From: Balneolaceae bacterium
GTDB taxonomy: Bacteria; Bacteroidota; Rhodothermia; Balneolales; Balneolaceae
Length of the DNA: 64,000 nt
Reading direction: 5' to 3'
Assembly: GCA_017643365.1 (NCBI GenBank)
Contig: JAEPNO010000013.1
Span: 1-64,000, forward strand
Positions within the stretch are counted from its first letter, which is position 1. Each line of letters starts with the position of its first letter. The notes below the pieces were generated by a model, which saw only the letters and a program-made list of their open reading frames with translations, searched no databases and was not told the DNA's origin. Made by a program: the position numbers and the translations under genes. Below, piece after piece: positions 1 to 7,633 of this stretch.

Positions 1-24
1 CTCGGTTCGACGAGATTTAGTAGA

Positions 25-1281
25 TTACTTCGAAGACAGATACTTAACCCCTGACACACTTAATTGAACACTCCCACGATTTACATTCACTTGATTACGG
101 AACTCCATGCTTCCCCAATTGATAAGACTATCGGCAGAGTTATTGTTGTTCCAGTTTTGGATGGAAACTACTCCTGTTTCACTTACTGCAACCGTACCGG
201 TATTATTACCGCTTATATTTTGGAAAGTAGCGTTCCCACACACTTCCAGTCGCCCGGCTTGTTGAAAGAAAACCGAACCCGAAAACTCACCCGATAGGCA
301 TTGGGTTTCTCCGCCCGAAAAACGTATTTGCCCAGAGGTTTGGGTGACCGGATTAGCGCAGTCACACGTTATGCCTGAACCTTCCGGTTCATCTACCGGC
401 TCAGGCAAGCGCTCGGCCAAATACTCGGCATTAAAATACAACAGCGCGTAGCCTTCACTAGTTAAACTCTCATCTTTCTCTTGTTCCACCAACTCTATAA
501 AGTTAGAAAGGGCGTTGGCTGCGGACAGGGAATCCCCCGCTTGCAAATTGGCTTTTACTTCAGAAAGATCGTTTTCCAACTTCCCGCAAACCTTGGCATC
601 AGTCGCCCAATCTAGTTCGGTGCAGGATCGGAAACGGAATGTTTCGAGGGTGTCAGAGAAGGAGTCGAGGCTTATTGTAGAATCGGGGAGCCAAGGGCCT
701 AGGGTGAGTTTTTCTACACCTACTGAGCTGAGCGAATCTACTATACTATCTAGTTTTCCAAAAGGACCCTCCAACTCATATGGAAATGAAACCCAGAAAG
801 TATTTTCTGAGATGCTAGTTGATATTGAAGGTGGGTAGTCTGACTCAAAAGAATAGTTAGTCAAACTATTTCCTGGCGTAAGTCCAGGAACGCCTTTAAT
901 TTTTGACCAAAATATGTATCCCCTATTTTGCGAATATATACCTAACCATTCAGAACTTGGAGTAGTAATGTTTGATACTAAAAGACTTGAAATAATGTAA
1001 AAACGCCGAAGTAGTTGAAGAGATTCGAGTTCATTTGTTAATTCATATCTATAATGAAAATTACCTGATTCATTCTCAGAAACCATAGCTTTTATAGTTG
1101 GTATGACATTATTCCTGGGCATTATTGTTCCAGTAAATGAACTGTCTGAATCTGGATATTTATATGTTAAAACATAATATCCTTCTAGTGAATCGTATCT
1201 AATTTCTTCTATTAGTTGTTGTGAATAAACTAAATCACAAAGTAAAATTACTAAAGAAAGTGCAAGTATATATTTTCTCAT
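25..1281 (-). CDS. Exported protein with FIMAH-like helical module and beta-rich C-terminus
   Basis: No function is recognised. A signal peptide covers about residues 1-20, ending at LVYSQ-Q. Residues about 60-190 form a beta-rich domain with the pattern YRYELTN...W...PGNSL. Residues about 205-300 hold a helical module (DTLETFRFRSC ... LQAGDSLSAANALSNFIELVEQ) like the FIMAH domain (moderate confidence). Both parts recur in the proteins at 9335-10722 and 10834-11703. Only this copy has an extra C-terminal section with cysteines and N/S/G-rich repeated strands, suggesting a beta-helix, and it stops abruptly, so it may be truncated. It starts 6 nt after the interrupted gene upstream, so the two are probably co-transcribed. 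Confidence 0.7.
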   Translation of the reverse strand: MRKYILALSLVILLCDLVYSQQLIEEIRYDSLEGYYVLTYKYPDSDSSFTGTIMPRNNVIPTIKAMVSENESGNFHYRYELTNELESLQLLRRFYIISSLLVSNITTPSSEWLGIYSQNRGYIFWSKIKGVPGLTPGNSLTNYSFESDYPPSISTSISENTFWVSFPYELEGPFGKLDSIVDSLSSVGVEKLTLGPWLPDSTISLDSFSDTLETFRFRSCTELDWATDAKVCGKLENDLSEVKANLQAGDSLSAANALSNFIELVEQEKDESLTSEGYALLYFNAEYLAERLPEPVDEPEGSGITCDCANPVTQTSGQIRFSGGETQCLSGEFSGSVFFQQAGRLEVCGNATFQNISGNNTGTVAVSETGVVSIQNWNNNNSADSLINWGSMEFRNQVNVNRGSVQLSVSGVKYLSSK

Positions 1282-1287
1282 AACAGT

Positions 1288-2163
1288 TTAATTGTTATAT
1301 AAGTATAAATGGTAGTGTTCATTTGCTTCACTTCCATGTAGAGAGGAATTATTATCTGCTCCAAGTAAAAAGAATAAGTCTTCAAATAATAAATTTATAA
1401 ATATTTCAATATCATCATTATCTAAGATAGGTTCACCGAGTTCATTAACTAAAGCAGACAGTAGCACTCCATTTCTGTTGTTTCCAATGGGTAGGTTTCG
1501 TGTAGTCCTAATATCAACGTCACGTCCAACCCTGTGATTGAGGTGTGAACCTGTCCATCTACCAAAAATGTCGAATTTACCACCATTAGGTAGGCTCATA
1601 TCATTAATGTTTAAAGGGGTTTGTCTGTTATCTTGAGTACTATCCGCTAACACAATTGCTTCCCAAGAGTTTGATAGATCAATTAGAAAATCAACAAGTT
1701 CTTGCGTACCATAATGATTGTTATCTGGAGCTCTGGAGTCTTGATGTAGATGATCAACTCTTGGCCCGAAGTGACTCGGTGTTCCACCAACTTTTGAATA
1801 ACTAGTTCCTTCTGGTAGTAAAATCAAGTTTGGGACCAAAATATTTACAGTATCTCTTGCATACAGAGTATCGGTTTCTTGAATATATCGAGCTACTAAT
1901 TCAATCTGACCTCCAAATTCAGGAGCATTATACCTAAGGCGTAATCCCCCTGTTTCTTCATTTGTTAGAGCATCTAATTCACCTTGAGCAGAATCTTGTT
2001 CTGCTATATTTACTAAGTAACCCATTATGTTATTAGGAGGTGTAATTAAATCACCCGATCCTCCTGTGTCTTGGTGATTATGGCCACCTGATTCTGTTAT
2101 CCATTCTGCTTTTACATTTATGGCAGTGTTTCCTAATGGAGTGCCGCCACTTTTTAAAGTCAC
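1288..2163 (-). CDS. Ig-like plus LAS-type (M15/M74-like) peptidase domain protein, C-terminal segment
   Basis: This is the last open segment of the interrupted frame 4002-1288. Residues about 1-105 look like a bacterial Ig-like fold (VTLKSGGTPLG...NVKAEW). The C-terminal half has the metal-site pattern of the LAS superfamily (D-Ala-D-Ala carboxypeptidase/MepA): NHRVGRDVDIR supplies H and D, and EHYHLYL supplies the HxH. A peptidoglycan or peptide hydrolase role is inferred from these motifs only. A GTG start at 2163 has GAGG five bases upstream, so separate translation is possible, but there is no signal peptide without the upstream segments. Confidence 0.6.
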   Translation of the reverse strand: MTLKSGGTPLGNTAINVKAEWITESGGHNHQDTGGSGDLITPPNNIMGYLVNIAEQDSAQGELDALTNEETGGLRLRYNAPEFGGQIELVARYIQETDTLYARDTVNILVPNLILLPEGTSYSKVGGTPSHFGPRVDHLHQDSRAPDNNHYGTQELVDFLIDLSNSWEAIVLADSTQDNRQTPLNINDMSLPNGGKFDIFGRWTGSHLNHRVGRDVDIRTTRNLPIGNNRNGVLLSALVNELGEPILDNDDIEIFINLLFEDLFFLLGADNNSSLHGSEANEHYHLYLYNN

Positions 2164-2172
2164 AATAACCTC

Positions 2173-3495
2173 TTAAAGACTACTTTCAACTTGACTAAAG
2201 TCGAAGTCATTAGGGGCTCCAGTTGAAGGTATAGTTGGCCACATTTCTTTAGGCTCAGGAATTTCAATACTAAATTCTATTTCTGGCTGTTCATCCCCAA
2301 TCCTAAACTCAAAGCAATTCACAAAAATGTTGTCCTCAAGGGCATCAATGGGAAGTCCGCAATTGGGATCGTTAATATCATTATTTTCCGAGTAACCCGG
2401 GGGCAGATTAAAAAGGTCATCTGCTGCATTGGTTGTATGGGCGGCCATTTTACCGGCCGTTAAGCCTTTTACCATATAGCCGTACACGCGCACTTTAAAG
2501 GTGCTGTCTTGGGTAAGGCTGTCGGTGCGGGCCAAAAGGCTCGCATTGCGGGTAAAATCATCCAGGAAAACACGACCTGTAAATGAGCCTCCGCCCGGTC
2601 CATCATCATCTTGCTCGCTAAAAATGGCAATAGGAAAACCATCTACTTCAGGTACATCGTATAACTCCATAGTATAGCTGGCAAAAATGTCCGGCAAAGT
2701 AGAATCTCCGTTTTGGTAAGCCAATTCGGGCTCTACCATTGCCTGATAAAAGCCTGCAAGTGTGTCAATAGGAATAGTTTGAGGCGTATCAAGCACAAAT
2801 TCGAAATTGTGACCTGTTGTGTCTTCTTCGATGGTTGGTATAGTAATCACTAAACTACTGGAACACTCTGATCGTTGAGAAAAGCTAAGAAGTTCTTCCG
2901 CTTCCAGGTTATCCTCTAAAAGCTCAAAATTTGGAAATAGGTTATCTGAATACGAACCAAATGATATATCCAAAATGTCACCGGCTTGAACATAGCCAAT
3001 AACAATATTACGATCATTGTCACTATTATCCGTAGAATTTAAGATCTCCACTTTAATGGTTGGAGGATAAACCTGAAGAGTGAATTCTTTACTTCCAATA
3101 AAATGCCGATTATACGAAACGAGTTGAATTCCATTGTAACTCGTTCGCAACGAATCAAAAAGTGTAGTGATGTCAGTTTCATAAATTTGGAGTGTATCAC
3201 CATTTTCCGATAGTACAAGGTCTGCGGGAGTAATATATGTTGCTGGTGAAAACAATGTATCTGAAGCAGGTTTATTGTAATACGTGGCTTCTAATTCTTT
3301 CCATTCATTAATAATTGGGAAAGCACGAAGTGAAGCAGATAAATCAGAATTGTTTGTGTCGGCTTGAAATATCAACGTTGATGAATTAAAAATTCCGTTT
3401 GATTCAATATCTTTGATTCCAAAATCAAGAAGAATGGATGCATTTACTGAATCTGGATTCATCCCATCATTATATCCTGATGCCACCAATGTCAA
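2173..3495 (-). CDS. Middle segment of interrupted exported protein (DNRLRE-like domain)
   Basis: This is the middle open segment of the frame 4002-1288. Its N-terminal ~150 residues (ILLDFGIKDI ... TYYNKPASDTLF ... FIGSKEFTLQVYPP) resemble DNRLRE-type beta-sandwich domains, which often sit in secreted proteins. The rest is beta-rich and contains YGYMVKGLTAGKMAAHTTN. The only available starts are rare codons such as TTG at 3495, and there is no signal peptide, so an independent gene is unlikely. It ends at TAA 2175-2173, ten bases before the next segment. Confidence 0.5.
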   Translation of the reverse strand: MTLVASGYNDGMNPDSVNASILLDFGIKDIESNGIFNSSTLIFQADTNNSDLSASLRAFPIINEWKELEATYYNKPASDTLFSPATYITPADLVLSENGDTLQIYETDITTLFDSLRTSYNGIQLVSYNRHFIGSKEFTLQVYPPTIKVEILNSTDNSDNDRNIVIGYVQAGDILDISFGSYSDNLFPNFELLEDNLEAEELLSFSQRSECSSSLVITIPTIEEDTTGHNFEFVLDTPQTIPIDTLAGFYQAMVEPELAYQNGDSTLPDIFASYTMELYDVPEVDGFPIAIFSEQDDDGPGGGSFTGRVFLDDFTRNASLLARTDSLTQDSTFKVRVYGYMVKGLTAGKMAAHTTNAADDLFNLPPGYSENNDINDPNCGLPIDALEDNIFVNCFEFRIGDEQPEIEFSIEIPEPKEMWPTIPSTGAPNDFDFSQVESSL

Positions 3496-3534
3496 GTTCT
3501 CTCCATAATTAATATCAGGATTGGGTCTACTTAC

Positions 3535-4002
3535 CTAAGTGTCTTTGGTAGCTGGAATTGAAAAAATTCTGGAATCTTGGAAATATTCAAACAACTCGTT
3601 ACATGTTAATGATGGATTCTTATAGTTTATTGGGGTTCCAAGTACTTGCGTAACCGTGCTTGAACCTGATAATACAGTATTAGGTTTTGTTACCGTATAG
3701 TTCCATAGATCATCTGAGTTCCGGTTATAAAAAGAAGCATTTTGCACTTTTAATTTCAGGTAGCCGGATTTCAATACTCTATATTTGCCAAATCCAATTT
3801 CGCGTAGATCAGGATAATAAAGCGCCCCCGGGTCTGCTATTTTGGTTTTGTAATTACTCGGAAAGTTCGCATCAGCATCATTGCTTTCAGAAACAATTTC
3901 AACCGTCTCATAAATAATAACCTGTGCATCCGCACTATATATTGATAAAAAAGTAAATAATAGTATTACTACTACCCTTGTTTTTACACCCCGATTTTTC
4001 AA
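3535..4002 (-). CDS. N-terminal segment of interrupted exported protein
   Basis: The TTG start at 4002 opens a signal peptide (basic KNRGVKTR, then VVVILLFTFLSIYS, cleavage near ADA-Q). About 130 residues of unrecognised beta-rich sequence follow, ending in FSIPATKDT at TAG 3537-3535. The frame continues open after the stop. The leader 27 nt upstream matches the leader of the gene at 11703 in sequence and spacing, which supports the unusual TTG start. Confidence 0.5.
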   Translation of the reverse strand: MKNRGVKTRVVVILLFTFLSIYSADAQVIIYETVEIVSESNDADANFPSNYKTKIADPGALYYPDLREIGFGKYRVLKSGYLKLKVQNASFYNRNSDDLWNYTVTKPNTVLSGSSTVTQVLGTPINYKNPSLTCNELFEYFQDSRIFSIPATKDT

Positions 4003-4028
4003 CGTATTCTTTTTTAGAATTAAACAAC

Positions 4029-4064
4029 TGTAACTAATGAGGAAGTGGGGTAAGATATGTTACA
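4029..4064 (-). promoter_or_regulatory. Conserved inverted-repeat leader TGTAAC-N24-GTTACA (copy 1)
   Basis: A 6-bp inverted repeat with a 24-bp spacer ends 27 nt before the TTG start at 4002. Its core CAACTGTAACTAATGAGG is identical to the copy at 11730-11765, which has the same spacer length and the same distance to its gene. A shared regulator-binding site or promoter element is inferred. Confidence 0.5.
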
Positions 4065-4116
4065 ATACTAATCCAATAAGTTTCAATATTCTACGCGTAT
4101 AGTTGCTCTAAGGTGC

Positions 4117-5784
4117 TCAAACCCCCGAATCCGCCAGATATTCGTGAACGTATTTGATGCTCATGGCGCCTTCGCCCACGGCAGAGGCCACCCGATTCAT
4201 GGCTCCGGCGCGGACATCCCCCGCTGCAAAAATGCCGGGCGCACACGTTTCCAGTAAATATGGCGTGCGTTCAAGTTTCCACACTTTGGCAAAATCATCG
4301 TATTTGTTGAGCTCTTTCCCCGTTTCGATGAAGCCTTTTTCGTTTTTTATGATCTGATTTTTGACCCAGTCGGTATAAGGCCGTGCGCCTATAAAAATGA
4401 ATAGTCCATCGGCGTATACGGTTTCGGTAGATTCCCTTTCAGAGTTTGAAAGTACCAGCGTTTGTAACTGCCCGTTTCCATTGGCTTCAACTACTTCGGT
4501 AAAAGGAACCAGTTCGATATTTTCGGTTTTATTGATTTGATCAATCAAATAAGAACTCATACTGCTCACCAGCGATTCACGCCGAATCACGATATGCACC
4601 TTTTCGGCAAAAGTGGATAAATACATGGCTGCTTGCCCGGCAGAATTCCCACCCCCAACGATGTACACCTGTTTACCTTTAAAAGCGTGCGCTTCGGTCA
4701 TGGCCGCGCCGTAATACACGCCGGCTCCTGTAAAGTCGCTGAGCCCTTTACTTTCCAGTTTTCGATAATTCACGCCCGTGGTGATTACCACGGCTTTTGC
4801 ATTTACCGAGCTTCCATCCGAAAGATGAATGGTTTTATACTGATCTTGCGACTCAATGCCCACAACTTCCTGCGGCGACAAAAACTCCACGCCAAATCGA
4901 GTGGCCTGGGTGATAGCTCTTCGGGCGAGATCGGAGCCGGAAAGTCCGTTCGGGAAACCCAAATAATTTTCGATTCGAGAACTCGTGCCTGCTTGTCCGC
5001 CCGGCGCTCGTTTTTCGATGAGCAGCGTTTTCAATCCTTCCGATCCGCCATAAACTGCGGCGGCTAATCCGGCCGGACCGGCACCAATAATCACTACATC
5101 ATAAATTTCGGCATCGGGATTTGGACTGCGCCCCAATTTTTTGGCAATCTCGATGGGACTGGGTTCGCACATGTGGCTTCCATCTTCAAAAAAGATGGCA
5201 GGAAGTTGCCCGGAGTTCAGCCCGTTGGTTTCCAATAATTCCGTTGCTTTTTCGGATTGTTCGATATCCATCCAGCGGTAAGGAATCAAATTTCCGGATA
5301 GAAAATCTTTGATCTCGTGCGATTTTGGCGAGTACTGATAACCCACCAGTTTGATCCCCTGAAAATCGGGCTTGAAGTTCGCCTGCCAGTCGTCGAGTAA
5401 ATCGTCGAGTACGGGGTACAGTTTCTCTTCCGGTGGATCCCAGGGCTTCAACAAATAGTAATCGAGTTGTACTTCGTTGATGGCTTTGATGGCAGCATCG
5501 GTATCGGAATAAGCGGTGAGCAACACGCGTTTAGCTTCGGGAAAGTGCGTTTTGGCTTGCTCCAGAAAGTCCACGCCGATGATTTCCGGCATCCGTTGAT
5601 CGGTTAAAAACAGGGCAACCGTTTCCCCTTTTGATTTTAGCTCGGGAAGCGATTCAAGGGCTTCTTTGGGGGAGTCGGTACTTAAGATTCTATACTCCGA
5701 TCGATAGCGCTGGCGCAGATCTCGACTTATCGCCCGCAACACCTGCGAATCATCGTCAATAGCAAAAAGAATGGGTTTTTTCAT
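4117..5784 (-). CDS. Response regulator fused to glutaredoxin-like and thioredoxin-reductase-like domains
   Basis: A three-part cytoplasmic protein. Residues 1-125 are a receiver domain (DDD 10-12, phospho-acceptor D62, T90, K113). Residues about 143-215 resemble glutaredoxin, but the CPYC site reads SPKS (152-155). Residues about 225-555 are an FAD/NAD(P)H oxidoreductase of the thioredoxin-reductase family, with GAGPAG at 234-239, a second GGGNSA motif and a C-terminal AGDVR motif. The CxxC of classical TrxR is absent (GVYYGAAM at that place). Phosphorylation may control a flavoprotein that acts without a disulfide; this is inference. It is the last gene of the 9196-4117 operon, and the upstream kinase at 7262 is the likely partner. 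Confidence 0.9.
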   Translation of the reverse strand: MKKPILFAIDDDSQVLRAISRDLRQRYRSEYRILSTDSPKEALESLPELKSKGETVALFLTDQRMPEIIGVDFLEQAKTHFPEAKRVLLTAYSDTDAAIKAINEVQLDYYLLKPWDPPEEKLYPVLDDLLDDWQANFKPDFQGIKLVGYQYSPKSHEIKDFLSGNLIPYRWMDIEQSEKATELLETNGLNSGQLPAIFFEDGSHMCEPSPIEIAKKLGRSPNPDAEIYDVVIIGAGPAGLAAAVYGGSEGLKTLLIEKRAPGGQAGTSSRIENYLGFPNGLSGSDLARRAITQATRFGVEFLSPQEVVGIESQDQYKTIHLSDGSSVNAKAVVITTGVNYRKLESKGLSDFTGAGVYYGAAMTEAHAFKGKQVYIVGGGNSAGQAAMYLSTFAEKVHIVIRRESLVSSMSSYLIDQINKTENIELVPFTEVVEANGNGQLQTLVLSNSERESTETVYADGLFIFIGARPYTDWVKNQIIKNEKGFIETGKELNKYDDFAKVWKLERTPYLLETCAPGIFAAGDVRAGAMNRVASAVGEGAMSIKYVHEYLADSGV

Positions 5785-5808
5785 CCCTTCGGGAATTAAA
5801 GATTTAAA

Positions 5809-5850
5809 ATGAAAAATTTAAAATTAAAGCTGCCATTTAAAATTTTTCAT
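5809..5850. repeat. Imperfect AT-rich inverted repeat between two operon genes
   Basis: ATGAAAAATTTAAA at 5809-5822 pairs with TTTAAAATTTTTCAT at 5836-5850, with one bulged base. It lies in the 80-bp gap between the histidine kinase and the response-regulator/reductase gene. It could trim or attenuate the transcript, but chance pairing in AT-rich DNA is possible. Confidence 0.3.
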
Positions 5851-5864
5851 CTTTCATTTTGAAT

Positions 5865-7262
5865 TTATTTTTGGGGGAAAGTCAGTTTGAATTGGGTGTT
5901 TCCGGGTTTGGAGTTTAGCTCGATGCGGCCTTCGTGTTTTTCTACAATTTTGCGCACTACATCCAGTCCAAGTCCGGTGCCTTTGCCAACATCTTTGGTG
6001 GTGAAAAACGGATCGAAAATCTGGGATTGAATATCCGCAGGAATGCCCGGACCATCATCCTGAAATACAAATTCAATATCGCCATTTTTGGCCGACACAT
6101 GTATTCGGAGATTTCCACCCTCATCAACTGCATCAATGGCATTGTCGATAATGTTTGTCCACACCTGATTGAGCTCGCTCACGTATCCGCAGAACTCGGG
6201 AAGGTCTTTTTCTACGTTCACATCAACGGTTAAATTTTTGACCTTCGCTTTATGGTTCAGCATGGTAAGCGTGCTTTTCAGCATCTTTTTGATGTCCACC
6301 GCTTCTTTATCCGAGCCGCGATCCATGTGCGAATAGGTTTTCACCGACGACACTAACTCCGAAATCCTGCGCGAGGCATCTTCAATTTCTTCCACCATTT
6401 TTTCGGTGGTCAGCACGTCTTCGATCCAGCCCAAAACCGATGCCAACGGTTCTTCGCTTAGATGCGCCTTCACAAACTCTAAGTCCTCAACGCTAAAGCA
6501 AAACTCAGCAAAAGTGGGAGCATACTCGAATCCAAGCTCGATGTTATGATCGTCCATCCAATCGGTGAGTTCATCCTCCAATGCGGTGCGTTCCATCAGC
6601 GATTGATTATTGGTGCTGCCGCCACCGGCTTTGCGAAAAACAAGCTCGTTAATGGCGTCCACCTGCTGATCGGTGAGCTTGATGTGCATAATGGCTTTAA
6701 ACTTGTCGGGCTTGGCGCGGATGTTATCCCTTAGCGCTGTAGCTGATCGCACCATAGCCGAAGCAGGATTATTCAATTCGTGAGCCAATCCCGCAGATAA
6801 TTTACCTAAGGCCACCAGTTTCTCGTTTTGCACTTGCTGATTGGTAAAACTCCGAATCCGATCAGAGAGTTGGTGCACAAAAGCTTCAATCAATTCATAG
6901 CGCTTAGCAATTTCCGGAAAAATGCTCTCATGCGTTTCCAGAAGTGTGGTTTCATCAACAACGGTTAAATATCCCACCGAAGATTGCATGCGCGAAAAGG
7001 GGAGTTTTCCTGAAACGTCGCCCGTTTTAAAGTTGCCGAGTTTCAGCAGTTGCTTGCCTTGCTTAAGTTCGATTTTCACCTCACCATCCAAAAAAATCAG
7101 CATGCGATCAATTTCATCGCCGGGCTTAGCGAGGTGCTCATCCGGTTGATAAGTGCACACTTTGGAGTTTTCCACCAGCCAGGAAAGTTGATCGGCCGGC
7201 ACGTTCGAAAACGCATCGAGCGATTGCAAAACCTGCACTACATATTCGTTGTATTTATTCAT
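5865..7262 (-). CDS. Soluble sensor histidine kinase with N-terminal cyclic-nucleotide-binding-like domain
   Basis: This is a cytoplasmic kinase without membrane segments. Residues about 10-130 form a cNMP-binding-like beta-barrel, then a helical linker and an H box GLAHELNNP (H161). The ATPase domain carries ELNQVWTNIIDNAIDA (N box), DDGPGIP and GTGLGLDVV. The ATG at 7262 overlaps the stop of the zinc-finger gene as ATGA and is preferred to a start 13 codons upstream. Its natural partner is the receiver domain of the next gene downstream. A paralogue lies at 16562-17983. Confidence 0.9.
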   Translation of the reverse strand: MNKYNEYVVQVLQSLDAFSNVPADQLSWLVENSKVCTYQPDEHLAKPGDEIDRMLIFLDGEVKIELKQGKQLLKLGNFKTGDVSGKLPFSRMQSSVGYLTVVDETTLLETHESIFPEIAKRYELIEAFVHQLSDRIRSFTNQQVQNEKLVALGKLSAGLAHELNNPASAMVRSATALRDNIRAKPDKFKAIMHIKLTDQQVDAINELVFRKAGGGSTNNQSLMERTALEDELTDWMDDHNIELGFEYAPTFAEFCFSVEDLEFVKAHLSEEPLASVLGWIEDVLTTEKMVEEIEDASRRISELVSSVKTYSHMDRGSDKEAVDIKKMLKSTLTMLNHKAKVKNLTVDVNVEKDLPEFCGYVSELNQVWTNIIDNAIDAVDEGGNLRIHVSAKNGDIEFVFQDDGPGIPADIQSQIFDPFFTTKDVGKGTGLGLDVVRKIVEKHEGRIELNSKPGNTQFKLTFPQK

Positions 7263-7519
7263 GATGGTAGAATTTCGTCGTCGATAAAGCAATACACCCA
7301 CTCTTCACCGGGCTCAACCGAGCGAATAATGGGATGCTCGTGCCGCAAATAATGCTTGCGCGCGTGTTTGTTTTTGGAGGAATCACAACAGCCAATGTTA
7401 CCACAACTCATGCACATGCGCAGATGCACCCATTTATCTCCACGATCTAAACACTGTTTACAAACCAGATCGGTAAAAGGAGCTTTAAATTCGATGCTTT
7501 CTGTATGCGTGCAAGCCAT
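7259..7519 (-). CDS. UBP-type zinc finger protein
   Basis: A single small domain of 86 residues. The zinc ligands typical of the ubiquitin-carboxyl-hydrolase-type finger are visible: C3, H5, C20, C23, C36, C39, C44 or C45, H52 and H60/H62, with the spacing CMSCGNIGCC. In eukaryotes this fold binds the free C-terminus of ubiquitin; the bacterial ligand is unknown. Its stop codon overlaps the kinase start by ATGA, so translation is coupled and a role in the same signalling pathway is likely. Confidence 0.88.
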   Translation of the reverse strand: MACTHTESIEFKAPFTDLVCKQCLDRGDKWVHLRMCMSCGNIGCCDSSKNKHARKHYLRHEHPIIRSVEPGEEWVYCFIDDEILPS

Positions 7520-7633
7520 AGTACCGTTTCTGTTGGTTTGAGTTTGTGGTGATGTAATGTAGGTTAAAGTCGAATTCTGTTACTAAAAATCAAAGCTGGT
7601 TATATCGTTCAAAAATCGGACACCAAGAATCCG

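Larger units (their letters stand above)
1288..4002 (-). pseudogene. 905-codon exported-protein frame interrupted by two in-frame stops
   Basis: Three open segments (4002-3535, 3495-2173, 2163-1288) lie in one reading frame and are separated only by TAG at 3537-3535 and TAA at 2175-2173. There is no frameshift. The codons after each stop continue plausibly: VSRPNPDINYGENLTLVA after the first, EVIVTLKSGGTPLG (an Ig-like strand) after the second. The whole would be a signal peptide, DNRLRE-like and other beta domains, an Ig-like domain and a C-terminal LAS-type peptidase-like domain. The simplest reading is a gene broken by two nonsense mutations. Expression as separate polypeptides, or assembly errors, are alternatives. 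The start is TTG at 4002, preceded by the conserved leader shared with the gene at 11703. Confidence 0.6.

Noticed and set aside
3495-3537. Independent TTG-started gene for the middle segment of the interrupted frame
   Set aside because: No signal peptide or ribosome site, and the frame is in phase and continuous with the upstream segment apart from the stop codon.
1288-4002. Stop-codon reassignment (TAA/TAG as sense) explaining the interrupted frame
   Set aside because: Many genes in the window end normally at TAA or TAG, for example 16565 (TAG) and 45230 (TAA), so a changed code is not supported.
4633-5067. 144-codon plus-strand frame inside the response-regulator fusion gene
   Set aside because: It lies wholly antisense to a well-supported gene and shows no recognisable domain.
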